From Jiella soli (GTDB lineage: Bacteria > Pseudomonadota > Alphaproteobacteria > Rhizobiales > Rhizobiaceae), in NCBI RefSeq assembly GCF_020615385.1, contig NZ_JAJAVB010000002.1, positions 546,265 to 610,264 on the forward strand: a DNA stretch of 64,000 nucleotides, in the 5' to 3' direction. Within the stretch, counting starts at the first letter, position 1. Every line of letters starts with the position of its first letter. Below the pieces are notes generated by a model that was given only the letters and a program-made list of their open reading frames with translations, made no database searches and was not told where the DNA came from. Of this stretch, positions 26,359 to 35,315 are shown piece after piece. Both the position numbers and the translations under genes were made by a program.

Positions 26359-27347
26359 TGCCGCTCGCCATGCGCGACCTCTCGATCCGCTACGGCTTCT
26401 TCGTGCTCCTGATCGCTCTCGCGATCTTCTTCTTCGTGGCGCAGCCGGCCTTCCTGTCGCTGCGCTCGATGATCTTCGTCTTCCAGTCGGTCTCGATCAC
26501 CGCGATCCTCGCCCTCGGCGTCACCGCCACGCTCGTCGTCGGCGGCTTCGACCTGTCGATCGGCTCGGTCGCCGCCTCCTCGATGATGGCCGCGTCCTAC
26601 GCCATGGTGATATGGGGCTGGGGGACGCCCGAGACCGTCGCGCTCTGCATCGGCTTCGGCCTGCTCGTCGGGCTGATCAACGGCCTCATCATCGTCTATG
26701 GCCGCGTGCCGGACCTCCTGGCGACGCTCGGCACGATGTTCCTTTTGCTCGGGCTGCAGCTCGTGCCGACCGCCGGGCGCTCCATCGCCAAGGGCATGCT
26801 CCTGCCCGACGGCTCGACCGCGACGGGCTCCTTCGACAAGTCCTTCCTGGCGCTCGGCCGCTCGCATCTCTTCCACATCCTGCCGATCTCGGTGATCGTC
26901 ATGCTGGCGCTCGCCGCGGTGATCTTCGTGTTCCTCGAATTCACCCGTTTCGGCCGCGTGATGTACGCAATCGGCTCCAATGAGCAGGCGAGCCGCCTCG
27001 CCGGCGCGCCGGTCGCCCGCTACAAGATCGGCGCCTACATGATCTCGGGCGGCTTCGCGGCGATCGGCGGCATTCTCCTGGCCGCCCGGGTCGGGCGCGG
27101 CGACGTCTCCTCCGGCAACAATCTCCTGCTCGACGCGGTCGCGGCGGCGCTGATCGGGTTCGCGGTCCTCGGCGTTGCCAAGCCGAATGCGTTCGGCACG
27201 CTCATCGGGGCGCTCTTCGTCGGCATGCTCCTGCAGGGCCTGACCATGATGAACGCTCCCTACTACACGCAGGACGCGGTGAAGGGCGCGGTGCTGGTGG
27301 TGGCACTGCTCTTCACCTTCTCGATGACCCGCCGGGCGGGAGGCTGA
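26358..27347 (+). CDS. Sugar ABC transporter permease, RbsC type
   Basis: 329 residues, mostly hydrophobic with about eight to ten membrane segments, and the CUT2 permease signature GVTATLVVGGFDLSIGSVAA near residue 55 plus GSNEQASRLAGAPVARYK before the C-terminal helices. Only one permease gene is present, so the channel is presumably a homodimer, as in RbsC. TGATG coupling to the ATPase gene and a 111-base gap before the binding protein. Confidence 0.94.
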   Translation: MPLAMRDLSIRYGFFVLLIALAIFFFVAQPAFLSLRSMIFVFQSVSITAILALGVTATLVVGGFDLSIGSVAASSMMAASYAMVIWGWGTPETVALCIGFGLLVGLINGLIIVYGRVPDLLATLGTMFLLLGLQLVPTAGRSIAKGMLLPDGSTATGSFDKSFLALGRSHLFHILPISVIVMLALAAVIFVFLEFTRFGRVMYAIGSNEQASRLAGAPVARYKIGAYMISGGFAAIGGILLAARVGRGDVSSGNNLLLDAVAAALIGFAVLGVAKPNAFGTLIGALFVGMLLQGLTMMNAPYYTQDAVKGAVLVVALLFTFSMTRRAGG

Positions 27348-27458
27348 TCCGGCGGTCAGGTCCGGACGCGGCGGCGGTCCGGCAATGACCCGACTGGGCG
27401 GAAGAACCGGTGGAGGACCGGCCTTCGCCTCATCAAAAACGACAAGGGAGGACATGGC

Positions 27459-28511
27459 ATGCATGAAACGACATGGACGAGGCGATCGCTCGCCAGGCTC
27501 GCGGCCGGCGCCGCGATGCTCCTCAGCCTTCCGGGGCTCGCCTTTGCGCAGGACCGGCCGAAGCCGCTCGACAAGCCGGAGGACGTGACGATCGCGCTGG
27601 TGCGCTATCTGTCGACCGGCGACTTCTTCCAGGCCTATCTCACGGGCGTCCAGAACCAGGCGAAGGCGCTGGGCGTCAATCTGCGCGTTCTCGACTCGCG
27701 CCAGGACGCGGCGCTCCAGGCCGACATGGTCGACCAGGCCGTTGCGCTCGGCGTCGACGGCATCATCGTCCAGCACGGCCTGACCGAATCCATGACCGAG
27801 CCCGTCAAGCGCGCGGTCGCGGCCGGCATCAAGGTCGTCGCCTTCGACGTCAACGTGGACAACCCCGACGTCCCGCAGATCGAGCAGAGCGACCGCGACC
27901 TCGCCCGCCTCGCCCTGGAACAGGCGGTCAAGGACAATGGCGACAGCTTCCAGGCGGCCTACGTCTATGTCGCCGGCATCGCCCCGCTCGATCGCCGCGA
28001 CGAGACCTGGCGGGAGTTCAAGGAAAAATATCCGGGCATCGAGCAGGTCGCGCAGTTCGGCACGCTCGACAATCCGATCGCCAATTCCGTCGCCAACCAG
28101 GCTTCGGCGGTGCTGCGCGCCAATCCTGGCATCTCCGTCATCTTCGCCCCCTATGACGAGTTCGCCAAGGGCGTGAAGATCGCCGTCGACGAGGCGGGCC
28201 TCACCGAAGACATCAAGATCTACAGCGCCGACATCTCGACGGCGGACATCCAGGCGATGCGCGAGGAGCCGAGCGCCTGGATCGCGACGGCGGCGACCAA
28301 CCCGCAACTGATCGGCGAGGTCTCCGTGCGCGCCCTCGCCATGCTGCTTGCCGGAGAGGATCCCGGGCACAATGTCGTGGTGCCGCCGACCCTCGTCACG
28401 CGCGACATGCTGATGGAGAACGAGATCCAGAACATGGACGAGCTGTCGCAGAAGCTGCCGCAGTTCGCCAAGACCGACGTCGCCAAGCCCGAGTGGATGC
28501 CGGTCCCGTAA
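27459..28511 (+). CDS. Periplasmic sugar-binding protein, RbsB type
   Basis: 350 residues: Sec signal peptide (RRSLARLAAGAAMLLSLPGLAFA, cut near residue 30) and a two-domain periplasmic-binding-protein fold (DMVDQAVALGVDGIIVQHG; VVAFDVNVDNPDV). The ligand could be methylthioribose, 5-deoxyribose or ribose because of the divergent mtnK-mtnA pair, or a pentose such as L-arabinose because of the downstream keto-deoxyarabonate enzymes; sequence alone cannot decide. It is the last gene of the transporter operon and is followed by a strong hairpin. Confidence 0.93.
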   Translation: MHETTWTRRSLARLAAGAAMLLSLPGLAFAQDRPKPLDKPEDVTIALVRYLSTGDFFQAYLTGVQNQAKALGVNLRVLDSRQDAALQADMVDQAVALGVDGIIVQHGLTESMTEPVKRAVAAGIKVVAFDVNVDNPDVPQIEQSDRDLARLALEQAVKDNGDSFQAAYVYVAGIAPLDRRDETWREFKEKYPGIEQVAQFGTLDNPIANSVANQASAVLRANPGISVIFAPYDEFAKGVKIAVDEAGLTEDIKIYSADISTADIQAMREEPSAWIATAATNPQLIGEVSVRALAMLLAGEDPGHNVVVPPTLVTRDMLMENEIQNMDELSQKLPQFAKTDVAKPEWMPVP

Positions 28512-28516
28512 ATACG

Positions 28517-28553
28517 GGAAGGGGCGCCACGTCTGCGGCGCGGCGCCCCTTCC
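28517..28553 (+). terminator. Hairpin terminator after the Rbs-type transporter operon
   Basis: Perfect 12-bp inverted repeat GGAAGGGGCGCC/GGCGCCCCTTCC with a 13-base loop, starting 5 bases after the binding-protein stop. A T-run is weak (TTCG), so termination may be partly factor-dependent. It lies between convergent transcription units. Confidence 0.75.
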
Positions 28554-28680
28554 TTCGGATATGGTCGAACCGGCACGGGCGGAGGCCGACCGTTCCGAGT
28601 CGTCCGGCCGTCGCCCGCCCTTCGGGCAGGGCTGGCCGGAGGAGACGAAGGCGCCCGAAGACACCCTCGCCCGACCAGGG

Positions 28681-30201
28681 TCAGATCGCGGTGAGATCCT
28701 GCGGCAGCACCGTCTCGGACATGTTTTGGTAGCAGACCGGGCGCAGGAAGCGGCGGATCGAGAGCGTGCCGACCGAGGTTGCCCCGAAGTTGGTCGAGGC
28801 CGGATAGGGACCGCCATGCACCATGGCGTCCGCGACCTCCACTCCGGTCGGGAAGCCGTTGGCGAGCAGCCGGCCGGCCTTGCGCTCCAGGATCGGCAGG
28901 AGGCGCTTCACGGCAGGCGCGTCGGCCTCGTCCATCTGGACCGTGATCGTCAGCTGGCCGTGCAGGCCGCGGGCGATCGTCTCCATCTCCGCGGTGTCCT
29001 TGACCCGCACCACGATCCCGAGCGGGCCGAACACTTCCTCGGCGAGACCCTCGTCCTTCATGAAGACGTCGCCGGTCGTCTCGAAGAGATAGGGCGAGGC
29101 GTGGCGCGAGCTGTTCGCGGTGCCGACCAGGGCGCTGACGCCGGCCGTGCCCGACACGCGGTCGGCGCCCGCACGATAGGCGGCGGCGATCCCGTCGGTC
29201 AGCATGGCCTGCTTGTCGCCGGCCTTGGCGGCCTCGACAGCCGCTTCCACGAAGGCGTCGGCGCCGGGACCATCGAGAAGCAGGACGATGCCCGGATTGG
29301 TGCAGAACTGGCCGGCGCCCATGGTCAGCGAACCGACCCAGGCCTTGCCGATCGCCGCGCCGCGGGCCGTGGAGGCTTCCGGCATGACGAACATCGGATT
29401 GACCGAACCCAGCTCGCCGAAGAACGGGATCGGCTCGGGCCGCGCTGCGCACAGATTGTAGAGCGCGCGCCCTCCCCCCAGCGAGCCGGTGAAGCCGACC
29501 GCCTTGATCAACGGATGGGTGACGAGCGCCTCGCCGACGGCCCGGCTGCCCCCCTGGACCAGCGAGAAGACGCCAGGATCAAGCTCGTGCGCCTTCACGG
29601 CCGCGGCGATCGCCTGGGCGACGATCTCGCCCGTGCCGGGATGGGCGTCGTGGCCCTTGACCACCACCGGGCAGCCGGCTGCGAGTGCCGCCGCGGTGTC
29701 GCCGCCGGCGGTCGAGAAGGCCAGCGGGAAGTTCGACGCGCCGAAGACGGCGACCGGCCCGATCGGCCGCTGGATCATCCTGAGGTCCGGACGCGGCATC
29801 GGCTGGCGGTCCGGCAGGGCGACGTCGTGCCTGCGATCGAGATAGGCGCCCTCGCGGATGTGCTTGGCGAAGAGCTTCAGCTGGCCGGTGGTGCGGCCAC
29901 GCTCGCCCTGCAGGCGGCCTGCCGGCAGCCCCGATTCCTGCGTACCGATCTCGGTGATCTCGTCGCCGCGCTTGTCGATCTCCTCGGCGACCGTCTCCAG
30001 GAAGGCCGCGCGCGCCTCCCGCGAGGAATAGCCGTAGGACGAGAAGGCGTCTTCCGCCGCCTTTGCCGCGCGGTCGACGAGTTCCGGCGTGCCGGCGGAG
30101 AACTCGCGGGGGGACGCCTCCAGAGGTTCGGAGGAGAAGGTGGCGTCCGAGCCGACCCATTCGCCGGCGATGAGATGCTTCCCTGTCAATTCGAGCGTCA
30201 T
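28681..30201 (-). CDS. Alpha-ketoglutarate semialdehyde (2,5-dioxovalerate) dehydrogenase
   Basis: 506 residues, an aldehyde dehydrogenase of the KGSADH type: VFGASNFPLAFSTAGGDTA and KGHDAHPGTGE for NAD(P) binding, FGELGSVNPMFV with the general-base Glu, and MGAGQFCTNPG with the catalytic Cys near residue 300. It oxidises alpha-ketoglutaric semialdehyde to 2-oxoglutarate, the last step of non-phosphorylative pentose, hexarate or hydroxyproline breakdown. The 2-keto-3-deoxyarabonate dehydratase gene directly upstream makes that substrate. ATG at 30201 gives MTLELTGKHL. Confidence 0.9.
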   Translation of the reverse strand: MTLELTGKHLIAGEWVGSDATFSSEPLEASPREFSAGTPELVDRAAKAAEDAFSSYGYSSREARAAFLETVAEEIDKRGDEITEIGTQESGLPAGRLQGERGRTTGQLKLFAKHIREGAYLDRRHDVALPDRQPMPRPDLRMIQRPIGPVAVFGASNFPLAFSTAGGDTAAALAAGCPVVVKGHDAHPGTGEIVAQAIAAAVKAHELDPGVFSLVQGGSRAVGEALVTHPLIKAVGFTGSLGGGRALYNLCAARPEPIPFFGELGSVNPMFVMPEASTARGAAIGKAWVGSLTMGAGQFCTNPGIVLLLDGPGADAFVEAAVEAAKAGDKQAMLTDGIAAAYRAGADRVSGTAGVSALVGTANSSRHASPYLFETTGDVFMKDEGLAEEVFGPLGIVVRVKDTAEMETIARGLHGQLTITVQMDEADAPAVKRLLPILERKAGRLLANGFPTGVEVADAMVHGGPYPASTNFGATSVGTLSIRRFLRPVCYQNMSETVLPQDLTAI

Positions 30202-30300
30202 GAGACTATTCCCTTTCAATGTCGTGTTTCGAGCCGGCAGCGGCAGGAGCCGGCCACCGGCGATACGATCCGCAAGGCGCAGCCTTTACCGCGGCGGAGA

Positions 30301-31233
30301 TTACCGCCCCCAGCGCAGGACCAGCGGATCGAGTTCGCGCGCAAGTTCCAGAAGCCCGGCCCTGGTCTCCGGATGCGGCGCCATGATCGGCCGGCGGACG
30401 GCGTCGCTGGCTATGACCCCGCCCTCCTTCATCAGGATCTTTGCGGTGATGAAGCTCGTCTGGCGGTTCTCGTAGTTGATCAGCGGCAGCCAGCGGCGGT
30501 AGGCCTCAATCGCGGCCGGACGGTCGCCGGCGAAATAGGGATCTATGATCTGGCGAATGCCGTCCGGGTAACCGCCACCGGTCATGGCTCCCGTCGCGCC
30601 GGCGTCGAGATCGGCCATCAGCGTGATCGCCTCCTCCCCGTCCCAGGGCCCTTCGATGGCGTCCCCGCCGAGCGAGATCAGCTCGCGCAGCTTGGAGGCG
30701 GCTCCCGCCGTCTCGATCTTGAAATAGGACACGTTCTCGATTTCGGAAGCCATCCGCGCAAGCAGCGTCGGCGGCAGCGGCGTTCCGGCCATCGGCGCGT
30801 CCTGGATCATGATCGGGATCGTGATCGAATCCGACAGCGCGCGGAAGAAGGCGAAGAGCTGTACCTCGCCGACGCGCAGCGTCGCGCCGTGATAGGGCGG
30901 CATCACCATGACCATGGCGGCCCCGGCGGCCTCGGCCGCCTTGCAGCGCGCGACGCAGATGTCGGTCGAGAAATGGCTCGTCGTGACGATGACGGGGACG
31001 CGGCCCGCGACATGCTCCAGCGCCATGCGCATCTGCTCGTCGCGCTCGGCGTCAGACAGAAGGAATTGCTCGGAGAAGTTTGCGAGGATGCACAGGCCGG
31101 TCGAGCCGGCATCGATCATGAAGTCGAGCGCGCGCTTCTGGCCGGCGAGATCGGGCGTTCCATTCTGTTCGAAGATCGTCGGCACGACCGGGAAGACGCC
31201 CCGATACGGGCGGACGGGCGATGAAGACGTCAT
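30301..31233 (-). CDS. L-2-keto-3-deoxyarabonate dehydratase (DHDPS/NAL family)
   Basis: 310 residues of the Schiff-base aldolase/dehydratase superfamily with the lysine in YFKIETAG near residue 170. The motifs RGVFPVVPT, CILANFSEQF, VMPPYHGATLRV, EGPWDGEEAITLMADL and GAMTGGGYPDGI match, from memory, the Azospirillum-type L-KDA dehydratase rather than DapA or KdgD. It converts L-2-keto-3-deoxyarabonate to alpha-ketoglutaric semialdehyde, which the downstream dehydrogenase oxidises (99-base gap, same strand). The upstream steps (arabinose dehydrogenase, lactonase, arabonate dehydratase) are not in the window. Confidence 0.88.
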   Translation of the reverse strand: MTSSSPVRPYRGVFPVVPTIFEQNGTPDLAGQKRALDFMIDAGSTGLCILANFSEQFLLSDAERDEQMRMALEHVAGRVPVIVTTSHFSTDICVARCKAAEAAGAAMVMVMPPYHGATLRVGEVQLFAFFRALSDSITIPIMIQDAPMAGTPLPPTLLARMASEIENVSYFKIETAGAASKLRELISLGGDAIEGPWDGEEAITLMADLDAGATGAMTGGGYPDGIRQIIDPYFAGDRPAAIEAYRRWLPLINYENRQTSFITAKILMKEGGVIASDAVRRPIMAPHPETRAGLLELARELDPLVLRWGR

Positions 31234-31481
31234 GGTCGTTGGACCTCCCAGGCAGTGACGCGGTCGACATGGCGACCCACGCGATAGCCGATAGGACGCC
31301 ATGCGAAAAGCGCTTCGCGGCTTACGTTCGCCGAAATAAGCGCGGCCGCGGAGAAGAGGGAGCGGGTGAGTGTCGGACGAGCCCGCTGCTCCACCAGGTT
31401 GCGGAGCCTTCTGCCGGCTTCGGGGCGCCGCAGCACGCCGGCCGCAGCTCACGCATGAACAACCGGCGTTGGCGACTCCGC

Positions 31482-32411
31482 TCAGTCACTCGACGTACCG
31501 CGCAGGGCGTCGACATAGCGGCGTATGCCCTCATCGAAGAGGACGAGGCGCTCGAAGCCGAGTTCGCTCTCCGCCCGCCTCCGGTCGAAGCCGCAGGGCC
31601 CGTTCTCCTCCCATTCGGATTTGCCGAAGGTGACGTCGAGCTCGGGCAGAACCGAGCGGACGATCTCGACCATGCGCGCGAGCGAGGCGGTCTTGCCGGT
31701 CGCGATGTTGAAGATCCCGGAGGCGGGCCTCGCCGCCGAAACCGCACGCACGACCGCCTGCACCGCGTCGTCGATGAAGAGATAGTGCGTCGGGTCCCTC
31801 GGATGACCGTCGAGGACGGTGCCTCGGCCGGCAAGGGCGTTGCGCAGCAGTGATTCCAGAACGGTCGGCGTCCGTCGTCCGGGTCCGTAGATCCGGGCGA
31901 AGCGGAGGGCCAGCGCGTCAAGGCCGTGCTCCCTGCGATAGCCGAGAAGCGCCTGTTCGGCAGCGGCCTTGCTGGCACCGTAGATCGTGTCCGGATCGGG
32001 TCTCGCGGTCTCGTCGACCATGCCGCGATGGGCGCTGCCATAGACGTCGATGCTCGAACACAAAACGACGCGGGCGACACCGGCGCGGCGCGCCGCCTCC
32101 AGGAGATGAACACTCCCTTCCGTATTGACCTGCCAGACCGTCAGCGGCTGGTCGGCAAGGAACACGGGTCCTGCCACGGCGCCGCAATGGACGATCGTGG
32201 CGAAGCTGCCCTCGCTGACCAGCGCGTTCACGGCGGAAATGTCGCAGACGTCGAGCCTGACGATCGGCCCGACCCCCTCGCAATGGGTGACGATGTCGGC
32301 ACCGACGGCAGTCTGCCCCCGCGCCTTGAAGCGCTTCATCAGTTCGGAGCCGAGGAAACCGGCCGCGCCGGTGACGAGAATGCGTCCGGGATCGCGCTGC
32401 GCAACGGGCAT
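31482..32411 (-). CDS. NAD-dependent epimerase/dehydratase (extended SDR)
   Basis: 309 residues of the extended short-chain dehydrogenase family: the Rossmann motif GAAGFLGSELM near residue 15, catalytic Ser/Tyr/Lys in CSSIDVYG and YGASKAAAEQ, and a substrate-binding C-terminal half. Sugar-nucleotide epimerases, uronate dehydrogenases and related enzymes share this pattern, so the substrate is unresolved. GGGAGG six bases before the ATG at 32411 decides the start. It lies between the pentose genes and the carboxypeptidase on the same strand, and could be a sugar-acid enzyme of the pentose module. Confidence 0.82.
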   Translation of the reverse strand: MPVAQRDPGRILVTGAAGFLGSELMKRFKARGQTAVGADIVTHCEGVGPIVRLDVCDISAVNALVSEGSFATIVHCGAVAGPVFLADQPLTVWQVNTEGSVHLLEAARRAGVARVVLCSSIDVYGSAHRGMVDETARPDPDTIYGASKAAAEQALLGYRREHGLDALALRFARIYGPGRRTPTVLESLLRNALAGRGTVLDGHPRDPTHYLFIDDAVQAVVRAVSAARPASGIFNIATGKTASLARMVEIVRSVLPELDVTFGKSEWEENGPCGFDRRRAESELGFERLVLFDEGIRRYVDALRGTSSD

Positions 32412-32507
32412 CAACGGCCTCCCGCGGAGGCGGCCTCGGCGCCGGCAGTCGCGCAGCCGGAGCGGCCGCCGGCCGTAACGGCGAGGCGACCCGTCCTGAC
32501 GATCCGC

Positions 32508-34028
32508 TCAAGCATCCGGCATCGCTCCGACCTTCTCCTCGAGGTGCCGCAGATAGGCATCCGTCCGCAGCCCGTCGCCGGTCACCCGGACCAGCGTGTC
32601 CTCCGGCAGGGACGAGCGGCCGTGACGATGGACGTTCTCGTTCAGCCAGGTCTTCAGCGGATCGTAGGCGCCCCGATCCAGCCCCTCGGCGACCCCTGGG
32701 GCCTCGAGCGCGGCCTCGAACAGCTGCGCCGCCATCACGTTGCCCAGCGTATAGGTCGGGAAGGAGCCGATCATGCCGGACGACCAGTGCACGTCCTGCA
32801 GGACGCCGAGCGTATCCGTCGGCACGTCGAGGCCGAGCGTCGCCTTCACCTTTTCCGCCCAGAGCGCCCGGACGTCCTTCACCGAAACCTCGCCGGCGAT
32901 CAGCGCCGCCTCGATCTCCGAGCGCAGGATGATGTGGAGGTCGTAGGTCATCTCGTCGGCCTCGACGCGGATGAGGCTCGGCTTCACCCGGTTCACCGCG
33001 CGCCAGAACTCCTCGGCAGAGACGTCGGCGAGCTGATCGGGAAACACCGCGCGCAGCTCGTCGAAATGGAGTTCCCAGAACCGCCGCGACCGGCCGACCC
33101 GGTTCTCCCAGAGCCGCGACTGCGATTCGTGCATGCCGAAGCTCGCGCCGCCCACCGCGTAGAGATTGACGAAATCCGTCGTGAAGGCCGAGCGCGTGAA
33201 GGCCGGATCGATCCCCTGCTCGTACATGCCGTGGCCGACCTCGTGCCAGACGGCAAACAACCCGCCAGGCAGCCAGCGCTCCTGGAACCGGCTGGTGATG
33301 CGCACATCGCCGCGGGTGAAGGAAATCTCGAAGGGATGCACGGTGTCGTCGAGGCGGCCGCGCGAGAAATCATAGCCCATGCGCTCGGCGATCATCCTGG
33401 CGAAGCGCTTCTGGCTCTCGACCGGATAGGCTCGTTCGAGGAAGTCCGTGCGCGGCTGCGGTTTTGCCAGGGCCCGCTCGATCAGCGGCAGCAGGCCCGA
33501 CTTGATCTCCGCATAGAGGCCCTGGAGGCGCCGCCAGGTCATGCCGGGCTCGTATGTGCCGACCAACGCGTCGTAGGGGTGGTCGTCATAGCCGATCGCC
33601 TCGGCGACCTGCCGCTGGATCTCGACCGTGCGTTCGAGGGTCGGCGCGAAGGCGTCGAAGTCGTTGGCGGCGCGGGCTCTCGCCCAGACCGCCTGGCCTT
33701 CCGTCTTCAACGTCGCGGCCTCGGAGAGGAGCGCCGGCGGGATGCGGCTGAGAACGCCGATGCCGGCCGAAGCGGCGCGGACGGCCCTCACCCGCGGATC
33801 GTTCGGCGAAACGCCGTCCAGCTCGCGCTCCGCCCCCTCGATCGCCCGGCGCATGGCGTCGCCCGTGGCAAGCTCGCGGGCACAGTCGGTGACCGTGGCG
33901 AACTGCTGGCCGCGCGCCGTGACCCCGCCCGGCGGCATCATCACCCGCGCGTCCCAGGACAGGAGATTGGCCGTGCAAAGCAGGTCGTTGATCCGTTCGA
34001 CCTCGCGGGTGAAGGCGGCGTAGCTCAA
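32508..34028 (-). CDS. Metallocarboxypeptidase of family M32 (thermostable carboxypeptidase 1 type)
   Basis: 506 residues, the usual M32 length. The zinc site is HEVGHGMYEQG near residue 265 and the family motif HESQSRLWENRVGRS lies about 35 residues later. M32 enzymes remove C-terminal residues from peptides in the cytoplasm. The N-terminus of the family aligns with LSYAAFTREVERIN, so I prefer a TTG start at 34028, preceded by TTGGAG; an ATG at 34097 would add 23 unlikely residues. Apparently a stand-alone gene with no functional tie to its neighbours. Confidence 0.88.
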   Translation of the reverse strand: MSYAAFTREVERINDLLCTANLLSWDARVMMPPGGVTARGQQFATVTDCARELATGDAMRRAIEGAERELDGVSPNDPRVRAVRAASAGIGVLSRIPPALLSEAATLKTEGQAVWARARAANDFDAFAPTLERTVEIQRQVAEAIGYDDHPYDALVGTYEPGMTWRRLQGLYAEIKSGLLPLIERALAKPQPRTDFLERAYPVESQKRFARMIAERMGYDFSRGRLDDTVHPFEISFTRGDVRITSRFQERWLPGGLFAVWHEVGHGMYEQGIDPAFTRSAFTTDFVNLYAVGGASFGMHESQSRLWENRVGRSRRFWELHFDELRAVFPDQLADVSAEEFWRAVNRVKPSLIRVEADEMTYDLHIILRSEIEAALIAGEVSVKDVRALWAEKVKATLGLDVPTDTLGVLQDVHWSSGMIGSFPTYTLGNVMAAQLFEAALEAPGVAEGLDRGAYDPLKTWLNENVHRHGRSSLPEDTLVRVTGDGLRTDAYLRHLEEKVGAMPDA

Positions 34029-34547
34029 TCTGTGACTCCAACAGGACGTGGCGGGATAGGCGGAGAGGCCACCGGCGGTCCTCCGCAAAGGGGGCATACC
34101 CGAGCACCGCCATGCCGAAGGTCAGCAGAGCGACGGCCGTTCCGAAGATCTCTGGAACTCTCCGTCAGCAGCAAACGCTCGGCACACGGCGTCCAGGCAT
34201 GCGGACCAGCGCATTGAACCGACAGCCCCGCGGCCGGTCAATGGGCTGCGCCGGCCGCCCACGACCAAGCGCGAGGAGCGACCGCTCGGCCGACGTCTAC
34301 AAAAGCCACCCTGAAAACCGAATGGATACATTTTTCTCAGCGGCGGCGTCATCACTGTCAGGAATCTCCGCCGATTTTGCCAATATCAGCACGCACGACG
34401 CGTGACCGCTACTTTTGAACACTTTCAGATTTATGATTTGCATACATTTTTGTCGCCCTGTATACGATGTGGAGATTGGGAGATCGGCTGCCGCGACGAA
34501 TCCGTCGCGCACGGCCACATCAAAGGCCTGACGGGAGGAGGCTTTCA
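34029..34547. other. Divergent intergenic region upstream of the P450 cassette
   Basis: About 520 bases between the carboxypeptidase (minus) and the FadR-type regulator (plus). The left part is GC-rich with no gene I can support. From about 34310 to 34480 it becomes notably AT-rich and carries the promoter of the regulator/P450 operon. No small RNA or repeat was recognised. Confidence 0.55.
34438..34466 (+). promoter_or_regulatory. Predicted sigma70 promoter with overlapping GntR-type operator half-sites
   Basis: TTGCAT (34438-34443) and TATACG (34461-34466) are separated by exactly 17 bases. Inverted half-sites ATACA (34442-34446) and TGTAT (34459-34463) sit inside this promoter. FCD-type GntR regulators commonly bind ATTGTATACAAT-like sequences, so this is a plausible autoregulatory site of the gene that starts 82 bases further on. 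Confidence 0.6.
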
Positions 34548-35297
34548 ATGGCAATGTCCGAGCCTGGCCTCAGCCGCTCGCCGCTGCAGTCGCACAATGC
34601 TGCGATGGAGCTGCGAGACCTCATCCTCGGTGGCGGTTTCGCCGCCGGTGAGCGGCTTTTGGAAGTGCAGCTCGCCGAGCGGCTCGGCGTGTCGCGGACT
34701 CCGTTGCGCAGCGCGCTCGCGCAGCTCGAGCAGGAGGGCCTCGTCGAACGCAAGTCGACGACCGGCTTCGTGGTGCGCCAGTTCACCTTCAACGACGTCG
34801 TCGACGCGATCGAACTGCGCGGCGTCCTCGAAGGCACGGCCGCGCGGCTTGCCGCCGAACGCGGCATCTCCGAGGTCCAGCGCGCCGAGATGGGCCAGAT
34901 CCTGGACCGGCTCGACCAGTCGCTGGGCGAAGGCCCTGACGACATGGATCTCGACCGCTACGTCGACGCCAACGGCACGTTTCACGAGATGATCCTGGTT
35001 CTGTCTCAGAGCGCGATCGTGCGCCGCGAGGTGGAGCGCGCCGTACGCCTGCCCTTCGCCTCGCCGAACTCGTTTCTCGAGCGGCAGCGGGAGGTGCCGG
35101 CCTTCCGCCGGTCCATCGGCAGCGGCCAGATCCACCATCGCGCCGTGGCCGACGCCATCTGGCGCCGCGAGGGCGCCAGGGCCGAGGCCGTCATGCGCGA
35201 GCATGCGCGTCTCGCCCGCACCAACCTCGAATATGTCATGACCCGCGACCGGAGCCTGATGAACAAGGTGCCGGGGCTCTCGCTGGTCGTCACCTGA
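34548..35297 (+). CDS. GntR-family regulator, FadR/FCD subfamily
   Basis: 249 residues: an N-terminal winged HTH (LLEVQLAERLGVSRTPLRSA, about residues 40-60, then LEQEGLVERKSTTGFVVR) and an all-helical FCD effector domain with the metal-binding pattern D..FH (DANGTFHEMI) and H residues in IHHRAVADAI. These regulators respond to small carboxylates or lipophilic substrates. The start at 34548 follows ACGGGAGGAGG. The P450 gene begins 18 bases after its stop, so the regulator is first gene of the P450 operon and is likely autoregulated. Confidence 0.92.
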   Translation: MAMSEPGLSRSPLQSHNAAMELRDLILGGGFAAGERLLEVQLAERLGVSRTPLRSALAQLEQEGLVERKSTTGFVVRQFTFNDVVDAIELRGVLEGTAARLAAERGISEVQRAEMGQILDRLDQSLGEGPDDMDLDRYVDANGTFHEMILVLSQSAIVRREVERAVRLPFASPNSFLERQREVPAFRRSIGSGQIHHRAVADAIWRREGARAEAVMREHARLARTNLEYVMTRDRSLMNKVPGLSLVVT

Positions 35298-35315
35298 GCC
35301 AATGGGAGGCCCATC

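Noticed and set aside
12463-28511. Lsr/AI-2 quorum-signal uptake system (SorC regulator, FGGY kinase, RbsA-type transporter)
   Set aside because: The kinase resembles EryA more than LsrK, lsrF and lsrG are absent, and the Rbs-type genes have one permease rather than LsrC plus LsrD. The parts lie in separate operons.
30301-31233. Dihydrodipicolinate synthase (DapA)
   Set aside because: The Schiff-base motif is shared, but the surrounding motifs and the ketoglutarate semialdehyde dehydrogenase neighbour fit keto-deoxyarabonate dehydratase.
31482-32411. Naming the SDR as uronate dehydrogenase or GalE
   Set aside because: Only the generic Rossmann and YxxxK motifs are clear; no substrate-specific residues could be assigned by reading.
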